Assembly: GCF_900156095.1 (NCBI RefSeq)
Contig: NZ_FTMJ01000002.1
Location: forward strand, 248,001-312,000
DNA length: 64,000 bases
Direction: 5' to 3'
From: Aeromonas sp. RU39B
GTDB taxonomy: Bacteria; Pseudomonadota; Gammaproteobacteria; Enterobacterales; Aeromonadaceae
The notes under the pieces are model-generated. The model ran no database searches. It saw only the letters and a list, made by a program, of their open reading frames with translations, and was not told the origin of the DNA. Below, in pieces: positions 58,013 through 64,000 of the stretch; the first letter of the stretch is position 1, and every line of letters begins with the position of its first letter. A program made the translations under genes and the position numbers.

Positions 58013-58552
58013 ATGATCATCTATTTGCATGGATTTGATGCAACCAGTCCGGGTAATCATGAAAAGGTGCTGCAGCTGCAGTTTATTGACGATGATGTTC
58101 GTTTTGTTCACTACAGCACCGTCCATCCGCGCCACGACATGAGCCACCTGCTTAAGGAAGTCAAAAAGCAGCTGGACATGAGTGATGATCCCAAACCGCT
58201 GATTTGTGGGGTTGGGCTTGGTGGTTACTGGAGTGAGCGGATCGGCTTTTTGTGCGGTATCCGTCAGGTGCTTCTTAACCCCAATCTGCATCCGGAAGAG
58301 AACATGCAGGGCAAGATTGAGCGCCCCGAGGAGTATGAGGATATTGCCACCAAGTGTGTTACTGACTTTCGTAAGAAAAATTCAGGAAACTGCCTGTGCA
58401 TCCTTTCCGAAGCGGATGAAGTGCGAGATAATCACGACACTGAACGTGAACTGAAGAACTATTACGACATCATTTGGGACGATCGCGAGACGCACAAATT
58501 CAAGAACCTCTCGCGACACCTGCAGCGCATGAAGGCCTTCAAGGAAGGCTGA
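58013..58552 (+). CDS. ycfP: UPF0227 alpha/beta-hydrolase-like protein YcfP
   Basis: A 179-residue alpha/beta-hydrolase fold, [24 protein letters not shown]. The nucleophile elbow reads GVGLGGYW, without a Ser between the glycines, as in E. coli YcfP, so classic esterase activity is doubtful. The C-terminal [17 protein letters not shown] is conserved. It precedes ndh, as in E. coli. Confidence 0.93.
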   Translation: MIIYLHGFDATSPGNHEKVLQLQFIDDDVRFVHYSTVHPRHDMSHLLKEVKKQLDMSDDPKPLICGVGLGGYWSERIGFLCGIRQVLLNPNLHPEENMQGKIERPEEYEDIATKCVTDFRKKNSGNCLCILSEADEVRDNHDTERELKNYYDIIWDDRETHKFKNLSRHLQRMKAFKEG

Positions 58553-58578
58553 TGCCGGATGACGACCGATTTGTCTTT

Positions 58579-58606
58579 AGGGAGCCGTTGTGGCTCCCTT
58601 TGCTTT
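58579..58606 (+). terminator. Terminator after ycfP
   Basis: AGGGAGCC/GGCTCCCT with a 5-base loop, then TTGCTTTT. It separates ycfP from ndh. Confidence 0.8.
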
Positions 58607-58630
58607 TGAGAAACCTAGGAAAACTGCATC

Positions 58631-59923
58631 ATGATGAATATTGTCGTTGTAGGCGGCGGTGCTGGCGGTCTGGAATTGGCCACCGGTCTGGGCCGCAAGC
58701 TTGGCAAGAAAAACAAGGCAAAAATCACCCTGGTGGACCGTAACCGCACCCACCTGTGGAAGCCACTGCTGCACGAAGTCGCAACAGGCTCCATGGATGC
58801 CGGTATCGATGCACTGAGCTATCAATCTCACGCCAAAAATCACGGTTTTGACTTCCAGCTGGGCACTCTGACCGATATCAAGCGCGACGAAAAGCGTATC
58901 GTGCTGTCGCCGATCGTGGATGAGCACGGTGACGTGGTGGTCAAGGAGCGTGAGCTGCCTTACGACTATCTGGTGATGGCGATTGGCTCGGTGTCGAACG
59001 ATTTCAACACCCCGGGTATCAAGGATCACTGCATTTTCCTCGACAGTCCGTCCCAGGCGCACCGTTTCCATAACCGGATGATGAACCGCTTCCTGCAGTT
59101 TGCAACCGAGTTTAAGCCGGGCGATACCGTCAAGATCGCGATTGTGGGCGGCGGCGCTACCGGCGTGGAGCTCTCGGCCGAGCTCTACAATGCGGTCGAG
59201 CAGCTCTACACCTATGGTTTCAAAAATCTGACCAGCGCCAGTCTCAAGGTCACTCTGGTTGAAGCCGGTCCGCGCATTCTGCCGGCCCTGCCCGAGCGCA
59301 TCAGCGGCGCCGCTCATCAAGAGCTGGTGAAGCTGGGTGTGGACGTGCGCACTGCGACCATGATCACCCAGGCGACGGCCGAAGGGCTGCATACCAAGGA
59401 TGGCGAGCTGATCGAAGCCGACCTGATGGTATGGGCTGCTGGCATTAAGGCGCCGGATTTCATGAAGGATCTGGCTGGTTTGGAAACCAACCGCGTCAAC
59501 CAACTGGTCGTGCATGACACCCTGCAAACCACCCGTGACGAGAACATCTTCGTTATCGGTGACTGTGCAGCTTGTCCGCAGCCGGATGGCAAGTTTGTAC
59601 CGCCGCGAGCTCAAGCTGCGCACCAGATGGCCGATCAGTGCCTCTACAACATGCTGGCCAAGATCAATGGTGGCGAGATGAAGCCTTACCGTTATCAAGA
59701 CCACGGCTCGCTGGTCTCCTTGAGCCGCTTCTCCACCGTGGGCAGCCTGATGGGTAACCTGATGCGCGGCTCCATGATGGTGGAAGGGGCGATCGCCCGT
59801 CTGGTCTACATCTCGCTCTATCGGATGCACCAGATTGCCCTGCACGGCTATATCAAAACCGGTCTTATCATGCTGGTGGGCCGTATCAACCGGGTGCTGA
59901 GACCGACGCTCAAGCTGCACTGA
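58631..59923 (+). CDS. ndh: NADH:quinone oxidoreductase type II (NDH-2)
   Basis: A 430-residue peripheral flavoenzyme that oxidises NADH to reduce quinone without pumping ions. FAD site [13 protein letters not shown], second nucleotide fold [17 protein letters not shown], and FAD-contacting [14 protein letters not shown]. The C-terminal amphipathic part ([15 protein letters not shown]) binds the membrane. ATG 58631 or the ATG just after it starts the protein. Confidence 0.97.
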   Translation: MMNIVVVGGGAGGLELATGLGRKLGKKNKAKITLVDRNRTHLWKPLLHEVATGSMDAGIDALSYQSHAKNHGFDFQLGTLTDIKRDEKRIVLSPIVDEHGDVVVKERELPYDYLVMAIGSVSNDFNTPGIKDHCIFLDSPSQAHRFHNRMMNRFLQFATEFKPGDTVKIAIVGGGATGVELSAELYNAVEQLYTYGFKNLTSASLKVTLVEAGPRILPALPERISGAAHQELVKLGVDVRTATMITQATAEGLHTKDGELIEADLMVWAAGIKAPDFMKDLAGLETNRVNQLVVHDTLQTTRDENIFVIGDCAACPQPDGKFVPPRAQAAHQMADQCLYNMLAKINGGEMKPYRYQDHGSLVSLSRFSTVGSLMGNLMRGSMMVEGAIARLVYISLYRMHQIALHGYIKTGLIMLVGRINRVLRPTLKLH

Positions 59924-59943
59924 TTTCAGCTGCTGCGATCAGT

Positions 59944-59971
59944 AAAAGAGAGGGGAAACCCTCTCTTTTTT
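59944..59971 (+). terminator. Terminator after ndh
   Basis: AAAAGAGAGGG/CCCTCTCTTTT with loop GAAA, then TTG. Confidence 0.93.
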
Positions 59972-60064
59972 GTTCTCTGTCATTTCGCCGTCATACTCAG
60001 CTTGGTCGAGCCGGCGGCTTTGGGTAAAATCCGCCAATCATTTGTATCGACCCCCTCTATTTTC

Positions 60065-60628
60065 ATGAAACTGATCCAAACCGGCAAATATTCCCGTGTC
60101 TATTACGACGCGGCGAGCGAGAGCTTTATCAAGGAGTTCTCCCCCAAGTTTGAAGACAAGCTTCGTTATCTGCTGCGCTTCAAGCCTTATCCTGGGATGA
60201 ATTTCGCGCACATTGCCCAGCGTTTGGGTCGTCTTGGCGTCGTCACGCCCGAGATCACCGAGGCTAAGCCTTATCGTCTGGTGACGCGGGACGTTCATGC
60301 CGATGCGCCCCTTTGTGACGAGATTGCAGACTCTGCAACGCTGCAGCAGCAATATCTCGATGTGCTGGAGTTGTGCTGGCGCAACCGCCTGTTTTGCCGT
60401 GGATTGCATACCCGCAACTTTCTGGTTAAGGGTGGACAGCTGGTGGCGATAGATCTTGACGCTTATAAAGATTGCCGCTGGTTACCATTTAATCGCAAAG
60501 AGTTCCTCTATTGCTGGGAGAGTGTGCTGGGAAAGAATGAAAAATTCCTTTTTCCTCAATTGCTTATAAGATTGGGGTTGCCAGCTGATTTTATGCACGG
60601 CCAATTGAAGGCGGACAAGCGCCATTAA
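60065..60628 (+). CDS. WaaP/Kdo-kinase-like small protein kinase-fold protein
   Basis: A 187-residue protein. The N-lobe is short (YSRVYYDAASESFIKEFSPKFEDKLRY). The catalytic-loop-like GLHTRNFLV and the metal-binding IDLDAYKD are in the order seen in LPS kinases of the WaaP/KdkA group. It is smaller than WaaP (about 265 residues), so the substrate is open: LPS core sugar or another envelope molecule. ATG 60065 (MKLIQTGKYSRVYY) is preferred over the upstream frame start at 60002. Confidence 0.7.
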   Translation: MKLIQTGKYSRVYYDAASESFIKEFSPKFEDKLRYLLRFKPYPGMNFAHIAQRLGRLGVVTPEITEAKPYRLVTRDVHADAPLCDEIADSATLQQQYLDVLELCWRNRLFCRGLHTRNFLVKGGQLVAIDLDAYKDCRWLPFNRKEFLYCWESVLGKNEKFLFPQLLIRLGLPADFMHGQLKADKRH

Positions 60629-60698
60629 TGGTAGGCGACAGTCAGCAGTGAAATGACTAGTCTGTTTCGAGTCTTGTTTCACTCTGGAGAATACCACC

Positions 60699-61016
60699 AT
60701 GATTCTGTCTACTACCCCGACCCTGGAAGGCCGTGCCATTCGTGAATACTGCGGTATTGTTGTCGGTGAAGCGATTCTGGGCGCCAACGTATTTAAGGAT
60801 CTGTTCGCCAATATCCGTGACATCATCGGCGGCCGTTCAGGCGCTTATGAAAAGGAGCTGTCGAAAGCGCGTGAGATCGCCTTTGCCGAGCTCAAAGAAC
60901 GCGCCGAGGAGTTAGGTGCCAATGCCGTGGTCGGTATCGATCTCGACTATGAAGTTGTCGGTCAAAACGGCAGTATGCTGATGGTCAGTATCAGTGGTAC
61001 CGCTGTTGTGGTGTGA
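60699..61016 (+). CDS. ybjQ: UPF0145 family protein YbjQ
   Basis: A 105-residue heavy-metal-binding-like YbjQ domain. It starts [25 protein letters not shown] and carries the conserved [16 protein letters not shown] segment. Members form a ring-shaped pentamer; function unknown. GGAG lies 10 bases before the ATG. Confidence 0.92.
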   Translation: MILSTTPTLEGRAIREYCGIVVGEAILGANVFKDLFANIRDIIGGRSGAYEKELSKAREIAFAELKERAEELGANAVVGIDLDYEVVGQNGSMLMVSISGTAVVV

Positions 61017-61109
61017 CAGTCCACTGTGTTCAATAGACAGGCTGCCTGCGGGTGGCCTGTTGTTTTTCTAGCATCGGTGTGGTGACAAATTGGGTCTGAA
61101 AACAAAAGC

Positions 61110-61134
61110 AAAGGGCGGTCATTGACCGCCCTTT
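61110..61134. terminator. Terminator between ybjQ and gltA
   Basis: AAAGGGCGGTCA/TGACCGCCCTTT around a tight loop. Read leftwards it is followed by TGCTTTTGTT. A second weaker hairpin (ACAGGC..GCCTGT) at about 61037-61065 with TTGTTTTT probably ends ybjQ. Confidence 0.82.
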
Positions 61135-61163
61135 TGATATTTAGCACATGAATGCCTGTCAGC

Positions 61164-62450
61164 TTAGCGCTTGTCGAGCGGAATAAATTCGCGCTGGGCT
61201 TCGCCGATGTAGAGCTGGCGCGGACGGCCAATCTTGTTATCCGGATCCGAGTGCATTTCGTTCCAGTGGGCAATCCAGCCGATGGTACGAGAGATGGCAA
61301 AGATCACGGTGAACATGCTCATCGGAATACCGATCGCCTTCATGATGATCCCGGAGTAGAAGTCCACGTTCGGATAGAGCTTCTTCTCAACAAAGTAGGG
61401 ATCGGAGAGGGCAATGCGTTCTAGCTCCATGGCAACGTCGAGCAGCGGATCTTTGATCTGCAGCTCTTCGAGCACTTCATGGCAGGTTTCACGCATCACT
61501 TGGGCACGCGGGTCATAGTTTTTGTAGACGCGGTGACCAAAGCCCATCAGGCGGAACGAATCGTTCTTGTCCTTGGCACGGGCAATATATTCAGGGATGC
61601 GTTCGACCGAGCCGATCTCTTCGAGCATGCGCAGGCACGCTTCGTTGGCGCCGCCGTGTGCCGGGCCCCACAAGGAGGCAATACCCGCCGCGATACAGGC
61701 AAAGGGGTTGGCACCTGACGAGCCAGCCAGACGCACGGTCGAGGTGGAAGCGTTTTGCTCGTGATCGGCGTGCAGGGTAAAGATGCGATCCATGGCGCGC
61801 TCAACCACAGGGTTGACCACGTACTCTTCGGTCGGCACGGCAAACATCATGTGCAGGAAGTTGCCGGCGTAGGAGAGGGCGTTGCGCGGTTGCATGAAGG
61901 GCTGGCCAATCGAGTACTTGTAGCACATGGCCGCCAGGGTCGGCATCTTGGAGAGCAGGCGGAATGCGCAGATCTCGCGGTGCTCCTCGTTATTGATATC
62001 CAGAGCGTCGTGGTAGAAGGCGGCCAGCGCACCAACGGTTCCGCACATAACGGCCATTGGGTGCGAGTCGCGGCGAAAACCACGGAAGAAGAAGGCTATT
62101 TGTTCATGCACCATGGTGTGACGGGTCACGGTGCGTTTGAATTCGGCAAATTGTGCCTTGGTTGGGGCTTCACCGTACAGGAGGATGTAACACACCTCGA
62201 GATAGGTGGCCTCCTTGGCCAGGTTGGCAATCGGGTAGCCGCGGTGCAGCAGGATGCCCTGATCCCCATCAATATAAGTAATGGCCGATTTGCACGAACC
62301 CGTGGACATAAAGCCCGGGTCGAAGGTGAAGTAACCGTGTGAACCAAGTTTGCGAACATCAACGACATCAGGTCCCACCGTACCTTCCAAAATAGGCAGT
62401 TCGATGGGGTTCTGATCGGGTAGATGCAGGGTGGCTATCTTGTCAGCCAT
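61164..62450 (-). CDS. gltA: Citrate synthase (type II, hexameric)
   Basis: A 428-residue TCA-cycle entry enzyme condensing acetyl-CoA and oxaloacetate. It has catalytic His segments [13 protein letters not shown] and [15 protein letters not shown], and the catalytic Asp in [10 protein letters not shown]. Length equals the E. coli NADH-sensitive type (427). ATG 62450 has GGAG 7 bases upstream; the frame start at 62531 is not used. Divergent from sdhCDA. Confidence 0.97.
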   Translation of the reverse strand: MADKIATLHLPDQNPIELPILEGTVGPDVVDVRKLGSHGYFTFDPGFMSTGSCKSAITYIDGDQGILLHRGYPIANLAKEATYLEVCYILLYGEAPTKAQFAEFKRTVTRHTMVHEQIAFFFRGFRRDSHPMAVMCGTVGALAAFYHDALDINNEEHREICAFRLLSKMPTLAAMCYKYSIGQPFMQPRNALSYAGNFLHMMFAVPTEEYVVNPVVERAMDRIFTLHADHEQNASTSTVRLAGSSGANPFACIAAGIASLWGPAHGGANEACLRMLEEIGSVERIPEYIARAKDKNDSFRLMGFGHRVYKNYDPRAQVMRETCHEVLEELQIKDPLLDVAMELERIALSDPYFVEKKLYPNVDFYSGIIMKAIGIPMSMFTVIFAISRTIGWIAHWNEMHSDPDNKIGRPRQLYIGEAQREFIPLDKR

Positions 62451-62616
62451 AGCACGTCTCCTTTGCTCTAAGTCTTTAATTTTATTTTTAATGCCAGCAC
62501 TCACTCTATCCCGAGAGAGGCATGCTGGCAAAGGTTCTGACGCCTTGAAAGGGCATTCGGTTGGCTTAATGCACTATTTGAACCAGAAGCCATTCGAGTT
62601 GTCAATTTTGCTCACG

Positions 62617-62646
62617 ATTGGTTAACTCAATGTTAAATCAGTTATG
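62617..62646. promoter_or_regulatory. Candidate ArcA-binding direct repeats between gltA and sdhC
   Basis: GTTAAC at 62621, GTTAAA at 62632 and GTTATG at 62641. The first two are spaced exactly 11 bases (GTTA-N7-GTTA), which is the ArcA box layout. A second copy of ATTGGTTAAC is at 62694-62703 inside the sdhC promoter spacer. In E. coli ArcA represses both gltA and sdh under low oxygen. Confidence 0.55.
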
Positions 62647-62688
62647 AGATCTGAAGGGTGTTTTTTGTAAAAGTGTGTAGAAGCTTGA

Positions 62689-62717
62689 TTGTCATTGGTT
62701 AACAGCGCCGATATACT
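62689..62717 (+). promoter_or_regulatory. Promoter of sdhCDA
   Basis: TTGTCA at 62689-62694, a 17-base spacer and TATACT at 62712-62717. The predicted start near 62724 gives a leader of about 160 bases that includes CCCC-AAAT-CGGGG-type pairing at about 62787-62798. It overlaps the second GTTAAC element. Confidence 0.65.
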
Positions 62718-62884
62718 CCGGCTCGTGGGTGATGGCTGTCGGTGTTTGAAACACTTGTAAAAAAGTGCTGGAACCACGGTCTGCTCCCCAAATCGGGGTC
62801 TCACCAGCAATCTGGTCACTTGCAGTGTCAAGGTACCCGTCCGCGCCCAAGTCTGAATCAAGAGAACTATAACTAACGTGCTCA

Positions 62885-63283
62885 ATGGAGCTGAGTGGGC
62901 AAGCCGTGAAAAAGAAACAGAGACCGGTCAACCTCGACCTACAGACGATTCGTTTTCCTGCCACTGCCATTGCATCCATCCTGCATCGTATCTCCGGCGT
63001 CATTATGTTTGTGGCGCTGTCGATCTTGCTGTGGATGCTGGCCACGTCACTCTCCTCACCGGAGGGATTCGCCCAGGTGACATCCATTTTGGATAACGTC
63101 CTGGTGAAACTGGTGATGTGGGGGATCCTGACTGCACTGGCGTACCACATTGTGGGTGGTATTCGTCATCTGCTGATGGATCTGGGTTATGGTGAAGAGC
63201 TCGACTCCGGCAATCGCAGTGCCCGTGCGGCATTCGTGATCACCGTGATTCTGGCTGTGCTGGCGGGAGTGCTGGTATGGTAA
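62885..63283 (+). CDS. sdhC: Succinate dehydrogenase cytochrome b556 subunit SdhC
   Basis: A 132-residue membrane anchor of complex II with three helices. Ser and Arg of the quinone site are in [10 protein letters not shown]. The heme-ligand His is in [18 protein letters not shown]. Two starts are possible: ATG 62885 and GTG 62906 ([18 protein letters not shown]). Neither has a strong ribosome site. Overlaps sdhD by 7 bases. Confidence 0.95.
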   Translation: MELSGQAVKKKQRPVNLDLQTIRFPATAIASILHRISGVIMFVALSILLWMLATSLSSPEGFAQVTSILDNVLVKLVMWGILTALAYHIVGGIRHLLMDLGYGEELDSGNRSARAAFVITVILAVLAGVLVW

Positions 63284-63621
63284 CCAATTCTGCAACCTTC
63301 GGGCGCAGTGGGGTGCACGATTTTATTCTGGTCCGTGCCACCGCGCTCATCATGACGTTTTATACCCTCTATCTGGTTGGTTTTATTGCCAGCCACGATG
63401 TCACGTACGATGTGTGGGGCGAATTCTTTGCCTCTACCTTCACCCGCGTCTTCACCATGCTGGCCCTGCTGAGTGTGCTGATCCATGCCTGGATCGGACT
63501 GTGGCAGGTCTTCACCGATTATGTGAAATCGGCCATGTTGCGCGGCATCCTGCAATTTGCCGTGGTGATCGTATTGCTGGTCTATCTGCTGACCGCCTTT
63601 GTCGTGCTGTGGGGGGTATGA
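63277..63621 (+). CDS. sdhD: Succinate dehydrogenase membrane anchor SdhD
   Basis: A 114-residue membrane anchor with three helices. It starts [26 protein letters not shown] and contains [17 protein letters not shown] with the heme/quinone-site residues. It ends in a TGATG overlap with sdhA. Confidence 0.96.
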   Translation: MVTNSATFGRSGVHDFILVRATALIMTFYTLYLVGFIASHDVTYDVWGEFFASTFTRVFTMLALLSVLIHAWIGLWQVFTDYVKSAMLRGILQFAVVIVLLVYLLTAFVVLWGV

Positions 63622-64000
63622 TGATTCCTGTTCGTGAATTTGATGCGGTCGTAATCGGTGCCGGTGGCGCCGGCATGCGCGCCGCGCTGCAAATTGCCCA
63701 GTCGGGCAAAACCTGTGCGCTGCTTTCCAAGGTATTTCCCACTCGCTCGCACACTGTGTCGGCACAAGGCGGCATCACTGTTGCGCTGGGTAATGCCCAT
63801 GACGACAACTGGCAGTGGCACATGTACGACACCGTCAAGGGCTCCGACTATATCGGTGACCAGGACGCTATCGAGTACATGTGCAAGACCGGCCCCGAAG
63901 CCATCTATGAGCTGGAGAACATGGGATTGCCCTTCTCCCGGTTCGATAACGGCACTGTCTATCAGCGTCCGTTTGGTGGTCAGTCCAAAAACTTCGGTGG
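63621..64000 (+). CDS. sdhA: Succinate dehydrogenase flavoprotein SdhA, N-terminal part (runs off the right edge)
   Basis: 126 residues are visible from ATG 63621 (or 63618). The FAD fold is [15 protein letters not shown]. The histidine that carries covalent FAD is in [18 protein letters not shown]. The sequence then matches E. coli SdhA almost residue for residue to GGQSKNFGG at the edge. The catalytic subunit oxidises succinate in the cytoplasm. No stop is reached. Confidence 0.97.
   Translation, partial: MIPVREFDAVVIGAGGAGMRAALQIAQSGKTCALLSKVFPTRSHTVSAQGGITVALGNAHDDNWQWHMYDTVKGSDYIGDQDAIEYMCKTGPEAIYELENMGLPFSRFDNGTVYQRPFGGQSKNFG

Noticed and set aside
58577-59920. A 447-residue frame antisense to ndh
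   Set aside because: Shadow of ndh, with no motif of its own.

Overview
The window is a stretch of ordinary, gene-dense chromosome from a gammaproteobacterium, and it best fits the genus Aeromonas. The basis is gene order shared with enterics and Vibrio (mfd/lolCDE, minCDE, dsbB-nhaB-fadR-ycgB, thrS-infC-rpmI-rplT, rsxABCDGE-nth, elyC-cmoM-mukFEB, hinT-ycfL-lpoB-thiK, ycfP-ndh, gltA/sdhCDA), moderately high GC, a MukBEF condensin, FabV as enoyl-ACP reductase and a second SecDF pair. Genus is an inference; species cannot be read from this. I see no prophage, island, CRISPR array, defence locus or biosynthetic cluster. The only mobile element is one IS200/IS605-type transposase gene.

Layout. 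1-5.0 kb: 5' end of mfd with a PilZ-like gene upstream of it, divergent from the lipoprotein-sorting operon lolCDE, then yfbR. 5.1-8.3 kb: yccF, the division-site operon minCDE, and divergent ycgL-ycgN. 8.3-11.6 kb: dsbB, nhaB and divergent fadR. 11.6-16.4 kb: an operon yeaG-yeaH-ycgB (PrkA-type kinase, VWA protein, SpoVR protein). 16.4-18 kb: a 558-base gap holding a candidate small RNA, a Sel1-repeat protein and a 62-residue unknown. 18-21.2 kb: thrS-infC-rpmI-rplT, where infC starts on ATA. 21.2-21.8 kb: IS200-like insertion. 22-29.1 kb: leftward rsxABCDGE-nth-gloA run. 29.2-34.1 kb: two small-molecule exporters, a family-9 glycosyltransferase, an exported RimK-linked protease-family protein, fabV and tRNA-Pro(GGG). 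34.2-38.5 kb: dihydroorotase, a two-domain PTPS-like protein, pfkA, tpiA. 38.6-46.8 kb: elyC, then cmoM-mukF-mukE-mukB. 46.8-48.9 kb: a chemoreceptor. 49-53.5 kb: hinT, a COG3014 lipoprotein, ycfL, lpoB, thiK and a DUF6279 lipoprotein. 53.5-58 kb: an unknown membrane protein, a secD/secF pair without yajC, yedI. 58-61 kb: ycfP, ndh, a small WaaP/Kdo-kinase-like protein, ybjQ. 61.1-64 kb: gltA divergent from sdhCDA (sdhA runs off the end).

How the genes work together. Envelope biogenesis is prominent (LolCDE, ElyC, LpoB, SecDF, DsbB, several lipoproteins). Chromosome and division functions are MinCDE and MukBEF. Respiration and central carbon are Ndh, RsxABCDGE, SdhCDA, GltA, PfkA and TpiA. 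Replicon-wide translation genes (ThrS, IF3, L35, L20, tRNA-Pro, CmoM) are scattered between them.

The most interesting items are local: a promoter-plus-terminator unit at 16721-16869 that looks like an undescribed small RNA, the AUA start of infC, a PTPS-family protein with one intact and one zinc-less domain, the orphan SecDF pair, tandem repeats in RsxC, and the single-operon grouping of yeaG, yeaH and ycgB. I did not find evidence for a new multi-gene system.
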